Assembly (NCBI GenBank): GCA_022482925.1
Contig: JAKVOG010000011.1
Location: 1 to 64,000, forward strand
Length of the DNA: 64,000 nt
Source of the DNA: Selenomonas sp.
GTDB taxonomy: Bacteria; Bacillota; Negativicutes; Selenomonadales; Selenomonadaceae
Direction of reading: 5' to 3'
Shown: positions 49,603 to 58,250 of the stretch, in pieces
Position numbering within the stretch: the stretch's first letter is position 1
Layout: each line of letters starts with the position of its first letter
Made by a program: the position numbers and the translations under genes
The notes under the pieces: model-generated
What the model was told of the DNA's origin: nothing
Database searches by the model: none
Seen by the model: only the letters and a program-made list of their open reading frames with translations

Positions 49603-51156
49603 TTGAGCAAGCCTGCAAATGAAATGATCCTGGTTCTGGACTTCGGTGGACAGTACAATCAGTTGATTGCCCGCCGTGTCCGTGAGAACCATGTCTACTG
49701 CGAGGTTCATCCGCATACGCTGAGCCTGGACAAGATCCGTGAGATGGCACCGAAAGGCATCATCCTGACCGGTGGTCCGAACAGCGTCTACACGGATGAC
49801 GCAGCCAGCTGCAGCCCTGAGCTCTTTGAGCTGGGGATCCCGGTCCTTGGCATCTGCTATGGGTCACAGCTCATGGCGCACCTGCTGGGCGGCAAAGTAG
49901 CAACTGCACCGACCAGTGAGTACGGCAAGACGGAGGTCACGATCAAGGCACAGGCTTCTAAATTATTCCAGGGCGTCGACAAAAAGACCATCTGCTGGAT
50001 GAGTCACACCGACTACATCGCTGCCGCTCCGGCTGACTTCGCCGTCACGGCAATGACACCGGTCTGCCCGGTTGCCGGTATGGAAAATGCCGACCGCAAG
50101 CTTTATGCCGTCCAGTTCCATCCGGAAGTCATGCACACGGAACAGGGGCAGATCATGCTTGCAAACTTCGTCCACAACGTCTGCGAATGTGCAGGCGACT
50201 GGAAGATGGACTCCTTCGTCAAGACGACCATCGAAGAACTGCGTGCTAAGATCGGCACGGGCAAGGCCCTCTGCGCTCTGTCCGGCGGTGTCGATTCCTC
50301 CGTGGCTGCTGTCCTGCTCTCCAAAGCCATCGGCAAGCAGCTCACCTGCGTATTCGTCGATCACGGCCTGCTGCGCAAAGACGAAGGCGACCAGGTCGAG
50401 GCCGTATTCGGACCGGAAGGCCCGTATGATGTGAACTTCATCCGCGTCGATGCCAAAGACCGCTTCTATGCGAAGCTGGCTGGCGTGACGGAACCGGAGA
50501 AGAAGCGTAAGATCATCGGCGAGGAATTCATCCGCGTATTCGAAGAAGAAGCCAAGAAAATCGGCAAGGTAGACTACCTCGTACAGGGCACAATCTATCC
50601 GGACGTTATCGAGAGCGGCCTGGGTAAATCTGCCGTCATCAAGTCCCATCATAACGTCGGCGGTCTGCCGGACTATGTCGACTTCAAAGAGATCGTCGAG
50701 CCGTTGCGTCTGCTCTTCAAGGACGAGGTCCGCACTGCCGGCCGTGAACTTGGCATCCCAGAGTATCTCGTCAGCCGCCAGCCATTCCCAGGTCCGGGTC
50801 TCGGCATCCGTATCATCGGTGATGTAACGGAAGAGAAGGTCAAAATCGTGCAGGAAGCCGACGCCATCTATCGTGAAGAAGTAGCCAAAGCTGGCGCTGA
50901 CAAGGACCTCGGCCAGTACTTTGCTGCCCTCACTAACATGCGCTCCGTAGGCGTCATGGGTGACGGCCGTACCTACGACTATGCCATCGCGCTGCGGGCA
51001 GTCATGACCAGCGATTTCATGACCGCTGAATGTGCACAGCTCCCGTGGGAGGTCCTTCAGAAGACCACCAGCCGTATCGTCAACGAAGTAAAAGGCGTAA
51101 ACCGCGTCATGTATGACTGCACCGGTAAACCGCCTGCAACAATCGAATTCGAATAA
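49603..51156 (+). CDS. guaA: GMP synthase (glutamine-hydrolysing)
   Basis: 517 residues. Converts XMP to GMP. The N-terminal glutaminase has the nucleophile Cys in [14 protein letters not shown] and His/Glu in [13 protein letters not shown]. The ATP-pyrophosphatase domain has the PP-loop [15 protein letters not shown] near residue 228, and the dimerisation domain ends [14 protein letters not shown] 49603 follows AGAGGAGG. Intact; last housekeeping gene before the restriction island. Confidence 0.97.
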   Translation: MSKPANEMILVLDFGGQYNQLIARRVRENHVYCEVHPHTLSLDKIREMAPKGIILTGGPNSVYTDDAASCSPELFELGIPVLGICYGSQLMAHLLGGKVATAPTSEYGKTEVTIKAQASKLFQGVDKKTICWMSHTDYIAAAPADFAVTAMTPVCPVAGMENADRKLYAVQFHPEVMHTEQGQIMLANFVHNVCECAGDWKMDSFVKTTIEELRAKIGTGKALCALSGGVDSSVAAVLLSKAIGKQLTCVFVDHGLLRKDEGDQVEAVFGPEGPYDVNFIRVDAKDRFYAKLAGVTEPEKKRKIIGEEFIRVFEEEAKKIGKVDYLVQGTIYPDVIESGLGKSAVIKSHHNVGGLPDYVDFKEIVEPLRLLFKDEVRTAGRELGIPEYLVSRQPFPGPGLGIRIIGDVTEEKVKIVQEADAIYREEVAKAGADKDLGQYFAALTNMRSVGVMGDGRTYDYAIALRAVMTSDFMTAECAQLPWEVLQKTTSRIVNEVKGVNRVMYDCTGKPPATIEFE

Positions 51157-51166
51157 TAGTTAAATG

Positions 51167-51210
51167 GAGGTGTGACAAAATGCGAAAGCATTTTGTTCAC
51201 CTTCTTTTTT
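51167..51210 (+). terminator. Terminator of guaA
   Basis: GAGGTGTGACAAAATGC pairs with GCATTTTGTTCACCTTC around GAAA, with one mismatch, then a T run. Confidence 0.92.
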
Positions 51211-51355
51211 AGTGTCATTTCCTCGGCTGATGGACCAAGGGGATAGTACATCAAAAAAGGCTTTGCGATGGATGATGGCCGTTTAAAAGAATTGGGCGCT
51301 GGTGGATATTTCAAGGAGCTACTGGAAATAATCCGTGACATACGGGCTTCTGAAA

Positions 51356-52252
51356 TTATTCGTTGTATTTTATCTTGAAATAATTAAGATGTTTTTTCAT
51401 GGCATCCTGTGTGGTAAGACAAGTATCACGTAGATAGCCTTTTTTGGCATTCCATTCGGACAAGCCACGGTAATAAAACATTTTGACTTCATCAGTGATG
51501 ATGAATGGAAGAATGTCATGTTTCAGACATTCTTTGAATAGGATAAGTCGGCCGATTCTGCCATTACCATCCTGAAATGGATGAATTCGCTCAAACTGTA
51601 CATGGAAATCAAGCAGGGTATCGAAGGATTGGACGTTGTGCTCTTTATAGGCATTTAGAAGCTCTTTGATTTTATCATGTACATCCTCGGGGCGGGCAGT
51701 TTCTAGTCCGCCTACTTCATTAGGAAGCTTTTTATAGTCACCAACGGCGAACCAGGATTTCCGGCTGTCAGATGTGCCTGTCTTCAGTATTAGGTGTAAT
51801 TCCTTTAACATTTTTTCTGTGACGGCCTTGTCACTGTTTTCTATAATGTAATCTATACAGCGAAAGTGATTTACTGTTTCTACAATATCATCCACGTTGA
51901 ACTGCTTATTTTCTAGGCCAATCGTATTCGTTTCATAGATGTATCTGGTTTCATCATGAGTGAGTCTGCTGCCCTCCATATGATTGGAATTATAGGTGAA
52001 TTCAATTTGTATTTTATGATAGATACCACCTGTTACCGCATGATCCTTTTCATCACGTAAAACTGTTTTTAGTGTTCGTGCTGGAGTACTGACAACTGCT
52101 TTTCTTGAAGGTTTTACGGCGTCGGTTGGAATACTCCAGGTCTTGCCGATAAGGAAAGCACCGGCAATTCGTCCTTTTTGACAATAATTACGGACGCTGC
52201 GTTCCGATATTTGCCATTTGCTTGCAGTGTCTTTTACCGATAAATAGGGCAT
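51356..52252 (-). CDS. Fic-domain AMP-transferase with N-terminal HTH
   Basis: 298 residues. An excisionase/MerR-like helix-turn-helix comes first (about residues 1-50, LSVKDTASKWQISERSVRNYCQKGRI). A Fic domain follows with active site HPFQDGNGRIGRL near residue 222. An inhibitory motif S-x-x-x-E-G (SNHMEG, about residue 93) lies upstream of the Fic core, as in self-inhibited class II Fic proteins. Such enzymes AMPylate target proteins. The HTH suggests autoregulation through palindromes in its promoter. The 3' part (51211-51355) of the gap to guaA holds no gene. Confidence 0.9.
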   Translation of the reverse strand: MPYLSVKDTASKWQISERSVRNYCQKGRIAGAFLIGKTWSIPTDAVKPSRKAVVSTPARTLKTVLRDEKDHAVTGGIYHKIQIEFTYNSNHMEGSRLTHDETRYIYETNTIGLENKQFNVDDIVETVNHFRCIDYIIENSDKAVTEKMLKELHLILKTGTSDSRKSWFAVGDYKKLPNEVGGLETARPEDVHDKIKELLNAYKEHNVQSFDTLLDFHVQFERIHPFQDGNGRIGRLILFKECLKHDILPFIITDEVKMFYYRGLSEWNAKKGYLRDTCLTTQDAMKKHLNYFKIKYNE

Positions 52253-52290
52253 GATCTCAACTCCCTCCTAGATTGTGTGATTATATTATA

Positions 52291-52304
52291 TGCCGTTATC
52301 GGCA
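52291..52304. promoter_or_regulatory. Palindromic operator copy 1
   Basis: TGCCGTTATCGGCA: TGCCG and CGGCA arms around TTAT. On the reverse strand it directly abuts TATAAT, the likely -10 of the Fic gene, so a protein bound here would block the promoter. Confidence 0.65.
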
Positions 52305-52344
52305 AAATATCCAGCTAAATATAATATGAATATCGAGACTTTAT

Positions 52345-52358
52345 TGCCGATAACGGCA
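52345..52358. promoter_or_regulatory. Palindromic operator copy 2
   Basis: TGCCGATAACGGCA, the exact reverse complement of copy 1, 54 bases away. A degenerate third copy (TGCCATAAAGGC) lies at 52370-52381. Confidence 0.65.
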
Positions 52359-52410
52359 GTTGAACTTATTGCCATAAAGGCGATAAGGCTTAGACTGGCG
52401 GCATAGATAA

Positions 52411-52453
52411 AACGACCTTGCATGAAAGCTTTTGAAGTTTGTGCAAGGTCGTT
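52411..52453. terminator. 12-bp hairpin between divergent Fic and restriction genes
   Basis: AACGACCTTGCA (52411-52422) and TGCAAGGTCGTT (52442-52453) pair perfectly around 19 bases, flanked by AAAA/TTTT. Terminator-like, though it lies upstream of genes on both sides. Confidence 0.6.
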
Positions 52454-52472
52454 TTGCGCTATAAACAATAAA

Positions 52473-52490
52473 GTGATTTTTAAAAATCAC
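52473..52490. promoter_or_regulatory. 18-bp perfect palindrome upstream of the restriction operon
   Basis: GTGATTTTTAAAAATCAC, just before the -35 box at 52500. Candidate operator for the type I restriction operon. Confidence 0.6.
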
Positions 52491-52499
52491 AAAAATATA

Positions 52500-52527
52500 T
52501 TGCAAATCATTTTTATTGTGCTATACT
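52500..52527 (+). promoter_or_regulatory. Promoter of the type I restriction operon
   Basis: TTGCAA (52500-52505), 16 bases, TATACT (52522-52527), about 40 bases before the first gene. Confidence 0.65.
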
Positions 52528-52566
52528 AAGATTCAGATAATGAAATTTTAGAAAGGCACGATAGCT

Positions 52567-53142
52567 ATGAGAAGATTGGATGAACTGGTCAGCTTCAGCA
52601 GTGGTTCACCACAGTTCCGGATCACAGAATCGCTGGATCGGGATGCACCGCGCTATAGATACTACAGTCAGACCGATTTAACGGCTGATTTGTCGGGGAT
52701 ATGTTCAGCGGATGCGTTGAATAAAGAAGTGCGTACCAAGGACAACGTACATACGCTGGCAGCTGGGGATGTCGTATTCAGCCTGATTGCGGGCCAGGCG
52801 GCTATCGTCCAGCCGGAGCATGACGGGTTTCTTTATACACAGAACTATATCAGGCTGCAGCCGATCGCCGCAATGGAGGCTGGTTTTTTGGTCTATTTAC
52901 TCAATGAGGATAGAGCTGTCCAAAAACAGTTTTTCATTGGTCTGCAGGGCTCACAGGTCTTGAAATATACCTTGCAGCAAGTAAAGGGGGTCCGTGTAGC
53001 GAGGCTGCCTTCTCTGGACAGACAGCGGCAGATCGGAGAGCTTTATTTGCAGCAGCTGCATTTGACGGCAATGAAAAAACGAGCAGCAGACTGGGAAAAG
53101 ATGGTTGTTATGTCAAAATTAGCGGAGGCGGTCAAGCGATGA
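52567..53142 (+). CDS. Half-size HsdS-like protein
   Basis: 191 residues, about half a normal specificity subunit. It has one target-recognition-like domain (MRRLDELVSFSSGSPQFRITES at the start, AGDVVFSLIAGQAAIV in the middle, FFIGLQGSQVLKYTLQQVKGVRV) and one terminal helix (RQRQIGELYLQQLHLTAMKKR). Its stop overlaps the hsdR start by four bases (ATGA). It may dimerise to form a full specificity unit, regulate the complex, or be a relic. ATG 52567 follows GAAAGG. Confidence 0.78.
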   Translation: MRRLDELVSFSSGSPQFRITESLDRDAPRYRYYSQTDLTADLSGICSADALNKEVRTKDNVHTLAAGDVVFSLIAGQAAIVQPEHDGFLYTQNYIRLQPIAAMEAGFLVYLLNEDRAVQKQFFIGLQGSQVLKYTLQQVKGVRVARLPSLDRQRQIGELYLQQLHLTAMKKRAADWEKMVVMSKLAEAVKR

Positions 53143-56100
53143 ATGAAGCACGATTTGAAACAGAGCTGATACAGTATCTGTCATCAGGTACGATACCGGT
53201 GACAAAAGGGGCAGGAAATGGTCTGCAGTCTAAAGAATCGGCCAGCGAATACTGTATCAGGACGAAACTCTGGAGCTATGAGCCAGAGATCAAGACGACC
53301 GAACAGCTTTGGCAGAATTTCAAGGAAATCCTCGAACGTCATAACCAGAGCACGCTGGATCATCCTTTGAGCGTAGTGGAGTTCAATCAGGTGAAGCGGC
53401 AGATTTCAGATATTGCAACGCCTTATGAGGCGGGGCAATTCCTCTATGGACTCAATGGCGTGTCCCAGCTCGAAATCGACTTGGATGATGGACGTCATGT
53501 CTATCTGACCGTATTCGATCAAAGGCAGATCGGCGCTGGCGATACCATCTATCAGATCGTGAATCAGATTGAGCGTCCGGCCAAGATCACCGGCAAGCAG
53601 AATCGGCGTTTTGATACGACGCTTTTGATCAATGGACTGCCTATCCTGCAGATTGAGGAGAAGCGGGATACCCATGATATCAATGAAGCACTCAATCAGA
53701 TGCAGCAATATGCCAGCGAGAACCAGTATCGGGATATCTATTCCACCTTGCAGATCCTGGTCGCAATCACGCCGAACAATGTCAAATATATGGCGAATAC
53801 TACGGCGGAGACATTCAACAAGGATTTTGCATTCCATTGGCAGCGCAAGAAGGATAATACCATCGTGCGGAATTGGAAGGAATTTGCTGATTCCATGCTG
53901 AGCATCCCCATGGCCCATCAGATGGCGACAAACTATATGATACTGGATGGTACGAAGAACCATCAGATGCTGAAGGTCATGCGTCCGTATCAGGTTTATG
54001 CGACACAGCGGGTACTGGAAGAGTTGAAAAAGGTGGATTTTGATCTGGGGATAAGCAAGGTCGGCTATATCTGGCATACGACGGGTTCCGGCAAGACCAT
54101 CACCAGTTTTAAGACCGCCTGGCTTGCGAGCCGCATGCCGAAGGTGGACAAGGTAGTCTTTGTTGTCGATCGGATTGCACTCACGACGCAGACCAATGAA
54201 AAATACCGTGCCTATGACCCGGATGCTAAGGAAGAAACAACGACACAGAAGAAAAGCGGCAGTGTGCAGGACACGAAGAATACGACGGATCTGAGCCGCA
54301 AGCTGAAAAGCAAAGACAATAACATCATCGTGACCAGTGTACAGAAGCTCGATACGCTCATCAAGCGGAAATCCTTCAAGGCACCGGAAAAAAACCTTGT
54401 GTTCATCGTAGATGAAGCGCACCGTTCCACGGGCGGTGACAGCTTTGCGGCAATCCAGAAGGCCTTTCATCATTCCGCCTGGATTGGTTATACGGGAACG
54501 CCGATGTTCGATGAAACTACGACCGGGCTGCGCACGCAGGAAATCTTTGGGCCGCTGCTGCATGCCTATACCATACGGGAGGCGATTGCTGATCGCAACG
54601 TATTGGGCTTCAAGGTGGATTTTGAAACAACCATTGACGAAGAGCAGATGAAGACGGAATATCTGCCGGCATTTTATCGGGAACTGTATCCCAAATGGAC
54701 GGAAAAGCAAATCATGGAAAAGGTGCAGCAACTGAGTCCGGAGGATATGGACGATGCAGTGGAGCCCAGCTTCTATGATGAAAATCCCCAGCATATCGCG
54801 CTGGTGGTGGAGGATATTTTCAAGAATTGGCGAAATCGTTCCAATGATGGAAAATATAATGCCCTGTTCACCACTCATGTGGGCGGCGGCAAGGCGAGTA
54901 CGCCGATGGCCATGATGTATTTCCGCCAGTTCCAGCGCATCAACGAAGAGCATCGGCAAGCAGGGGGGCAGGTATTGAAGGTCGCGGTGACGTTCAGCCT
55001 CAATACCGCCAATAATGACAGTATGCTGACGGCGAATGATGGACTTGCATGAGGCGATGACAGCCTATAATCGGGAATTCGGTACGAGCTTTGGCCTCGA
55101 TGATGTGTCTGGCTATACGCAGGATGTCACTAGCAGGCTGAATAAGACGGCTGCAGACAAGAAATTTCTGGATCTGGTCATTGTCGTCGATCAGCTCTTG
55201 ACGGGTTTTGATGCGCCGGAGCTGAATACCCTGTATGTGGACCGCACACTGCAAAAGGCTGGGCTGATTCAGGCGTATTCCCGCACGAACCGCATTGCGG
55301 ATATGCAGGAAAAGCCATGGGGACGCGTCGTGAACTATCGCTGGCCAGTGCAGAATGAAAAGCTCATGAATCAGGCACTGGCCATCTACGCCAACAAGGA
55401 CTCGGCCATCCTGTCCGAGGAAGAACAGCAGGCGAAGAACATAAAGGATGGCATTGTCGCAAAGCCCTTCCCCGAGGTATTCGCGGAAGTCAAGGAGACC
55501 GTGGCCAAGCTGCTGGAGATGACCAGCGAATTCCAGCAGCTGCCGCCATCGGAGAAGCAGCGGGAGCGGATGCTGGAACTGCTGCGTGCTATCAATGCCG
55601 GCATGGCCAAGCTCAAGCAGTACGATCCCGGAAGAAGTTCCGGCGAGATTGCGGGCTTTGACTATGACCGGCCGGATGAGCTCATCGGACAAGCTCGGCA
55701 TGACGGGCGAGCAGGAAAATCATGCTCACCACGGTCCTGACCAATGAGCTCAAGCAGCAGCTGGCCAAGGAAAAGAAGAGTATCGGTCTATCAGATTGAG
55801 CTCAAGATGACGCATGTAAAGGATGTCAAGATTGACTATGACTATCTGACCGAGCTGCTGGAAAATCTGCTTGAATGAAGTCCATGAGGGCAAGACAGCA
55901 GGAAGCTCAAGCGACGCATGGCAAGATCCGCCAGTTCGCAAATGGTCTCGAAGACCAAAGCTATGCGGGCAAGATCCGTAATGCCGCCGGAGCTATACTG
56001 CATGGGCATTATCCGCCCAAGGGACAGAAATTCTGCTATCCGGCACAGCTCAAGGACAGCGATTCGGTAATTCAGGCCGCCAATGCCGTCAGTCTGGATC

Positions 56101-56363
56101 GTCAATTCCTGGATTTCCGCATCCAATGGGGGATTGCCGACATCATCACGAGCGCGCAGATGCGGGAATGGTTCAGCATCCACCGTTATGGCATACAGGA
56201 TCTAGACGATACGAACCAGATCCGCGACATCATGACGCAGGCCAGTGTAGACTACAAGAGCCTCGCACACGATGCCAGCGTGCAGAAGCTATCCAAGATA
56301 AAATATCGCAACGGCCTCAGAGAAGCCATCTATAATCTGGCCGATGAATTGGCCGAATGTTAA
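53139..56363 (+). CDS. hsdR: Type I restriction endonuclease subunit R (about six frameshifts)
   Basis: About 1,075 residues when repaired. The N-terminal nuclease domain shows LPILQIEEKRD (PD-ExK type). Helicase motifs are HTTGSGKTITSF (Walker A, about residue 310), FIVDEAHRS (DEAH) and YTGTP. The C-terminal part contains QLLTGFDAPELNTLYVD and AYSRTNRIA. The first 1,900 bases are intact; breaks cluster from about 55047 to 55905, for example an extra G near 55047 and 55688. The frame then stays open from about 55910 to 56363. It cuts DNA lacking host methylation together with HsdM and HsdS. Whether it is active depends on whether the breaks are real. Confidence 0.9.
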
Positions 56364-56386
56364 GGATGGGAATGGAGATAGAAGGC

Positions 56387-57598
56387 ATGGAAAAGAAAGC
56401 AAAAGTACCAAAACTAAGATTTCCGGGATTTACGGAAGATTGGGAACAGCGTAAGTTATCGACGATTGCAGAGTTTAATCCAAAATCAGAATTACCAAAT
56501 GTATTTGAATATGTTGATTTAGAATCTGTAGTTGGAACAGAAATGATAGCTCATAAGATTACTAAAAAATCAGAAGCCCCATCAAGAGCGCAACGATTAG
56601 CGAAAACAGGTGACTTGTTTTTTCAAACTGTTAGACCATATCAAAAGAATAATTATTTGTATGAAAAGCCTAATGGCAACTATGTATTTTCAACTGGCTA
56701 TGCACAAATGAGACCTAATATTAACGGCTATTTTCTGTTAGCATCTGTTCAGACAGAGCAATTTGTTAAGAATGTTTTAGACAGATGTACAGGTACAAGT
56801 TATCCAGCAATTAACTCAAATGATTTGTCGGAAATCATTATTTTAGTACCCCAAAATAATGATGAATCAAGACAGATAGGCGATTGTGTTAGAAACCTCG
56901 ACAACCTTATCACCCTTCATCAGCGTAAGCTGACCCATTTGCAAGCAAAAAAGAAAAGTCTGTTGCAAAAAATGTTCCCGAAAAAAGGTGAGCGTTTCCC
57001 AGAACTTCGTTTCCCAGGATTTACTTATGCTTGGGAACAGCGTAAGCTGGGAGAAGTTGCAAAGTTTTCCAAGGGAAGTGGCTATTGTAAGGATGATTTG
57101 GTCGATAAAGGAATACCAATCATTTTATATGGTAGGCTATATACGAAGTATCAGACAAAGATTATCAACGTCGATACGTTTGTAGCGGAGCAGTCAAATT
57201 CTGTTTATAGTACAGGTAAAGAAGTAATAGTACCAGCTTCTGGAGAAACGGCTGAAGACATATCGATTGCATCAGCTGTGATGAAATCTGGAATATTGCT
57301 GGGGGGAGACCTTAATATTGTTTATCCTTATGAAACGCTGAATTCTGTGTTTCTAGCTGTGCAACTATCAAATGGCAATGCTAAAAAAGAAATGTCCAAG
57401 CGTGCTCAAGGAAAATCAGTTGTTCATTTGCATAATGCAGATTTACAAGAAGCCGAAATCAGTATTCCGCAGATTGCAGAACAACAGCAAATAGGATGCT
57501 TTTTTGAGCAATTCGATAACCTTATCACCCTTCATCAGCGTAAGTTAGCGCATCTGCAAAAGCAAAAGAAAGCTTTATTGCAGCAAATGTTTGTTTGA
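56387..57598 (+). CDS. hsdS: Type I restriction specificity subunit S
   Basis: About 403 residues with two target-recognition domains, each led by the same motif (KLRFPGFTEDWEQRKL near residue 8, ELRFPGFTYAWEQRKL near residue 205). Each ends in the same helix (NLITLHQRKL...LLQKMF and NLITLHQRKL...LLQQMF). The recognition parts are visibly AT-rich compared with hsdR and hsdM, pointing to exchange from elsewhere. ATG 56387 gives the typical start; ATGs at 56357, 56366 and 56372 are in frame. Confidence 0.93.
   Translation: MEKKAKVPKLRFPGFTEDWEQRKLSTIAEFNPKSELPNVFEYVDLESVVGTEMIAHKITKKSEAPSRAQRLAKTGDLFFQTVRPYQKNNYLYEKPNGNYVFSTGYAQMRPNINGYFLLASVQTEQFVKNVLDRCTGTSYPAINSNDLSEIIILVPQNNDESRQIGDCVRNLDNLITLHQRKLTHLQAKKKSLLQKMFPKKGERFPELRFPGFTYAWEQRKLGEVAKFSKGSGYCKDDLVDKGIPIILYGRLYTKYQTKIINVDTFVAEQSNSVYSTGKEVIVPASGETAEDISIASAVMKSGILLGGDLNIVYPYETLNSVFLAVQLSNGNAKKEMSKRAQGKSVVHLHNADLQEAEISIPQIAEQQQIGCFFEQFDNLITLHQRKLAHLQKQKKALLQQMFV
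56903..56929 (+). repeat. hsdS internal direct repeat, copy 1
   Basis: 27 identical bases (AACCTTATCACC to CAGCGTAAG) encoding NLITLHQRK at the end of the first half of HsdS. It is repeated at 57518-57544. Confidence 0.95.
57518..57544 (+). repeat. hsdS internal direct repeat, copy 2
   Basis: Second identical copy, 615 bases after the first. Recombination between the copies would delete the second target-recognition domain. Confidence 0.95.
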
Positions 57599-57620
57599 TA
57601 CTCGAAAGGAGCCAGCAATT

Positions 57621-58250
57621 ATGACTTTGGAAAATAAGCTTCATATCACCGATGCGGCTGAATTGGCTCGCGTCGAAGAGAAGGTCAGCAAGCAGAATGC
57701 ACTTCGTTTGTGGGAAAGCGGTGCGCTGGATGGCTTGCAGGCAGGGACTTTTTCGGCATTGGCGCAGATCCATCGGGCTTTGTTTGCGGACATTTATGAC
57801 TTTGCCGGTGTCTTGCGTACCGTAAATCTTGCGAAGGGAAACTTCCGCTTTGCACCACTCATGTATTTAGAGACAGCCCTAGAGCATATCGAACAGCTGC
57901 CGCAGTCGGATTTCGATGAGATTGTCGAGAAATACGTAGAAATGAATATTGCGCATCCGTTTCGTGAAGGCAATGGCCGCAGTACGCGGATATGGCTGGA
58001 TTTGATTTTCAGGAAAGAAATCCAGCGGGTCGTGGATTGGAGTTTGGTGGATAAGACAGACTATCTGTTGGCCATGGAACGCAGTCCGGTGAAGGATATT
58101 GAGATCAAGCATCTGCTGCGGGCGGCTTTGACAGATCGAATCCATGATCGTGAGGTCTATATGAAGGGCATCGATATGAGCTATTTCTACGAGGGCTATA
58201 TCGTGTATAAGACAAGTGAACTGGAGAAAGGAAATGAATTTCATGAGTGA
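57621..58250 (+). CDS. Fic/Doc-family protein within the restriction operon
   Basis: 209 residues. Fic core active site HPFREGNGRSTRIW near residue 115, preceded by ADIYDFAGVLRTVNLAKGNFRFAP, the usual lead-in of stand-alone Fic adenylyltransferases. ATG 57621 follows GAAAGGAG. It is 22 bases after hsdS and overlaps hsdM by eight bases, so it is translated with the restriction genes. No separate antitoxin gene is seen. A role in regulating or guarding the restriction complex is possible but only inferred. Confidence 0.9.
   Translation: MTLENKLHITDAAELARVEEKVSKQNALRLWESGALDGLQAGTFSALAQIHRALFADIYDFAGVLRTVNLAKGNFRFAPLMYLETALEHIEQLPQSDFDEIVEKYVEMNIAHPFREGNGRSTRIWLDLIFRKEIQRVVDWSLVDKTDYLLAMERSPVKDIEIKHLLRAALTDRIHDREVYMKGIDMSYFYEGYIVYKTSELEKGNEFHE

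Noticed and set aside
53406-54959. 517-codon frame on the reverse strand opposite hsdR
   Set aside because: It is an antisense shadow caused by codon bias of hsdR, which has clear nuclease and helicase motifs on the plus strand.
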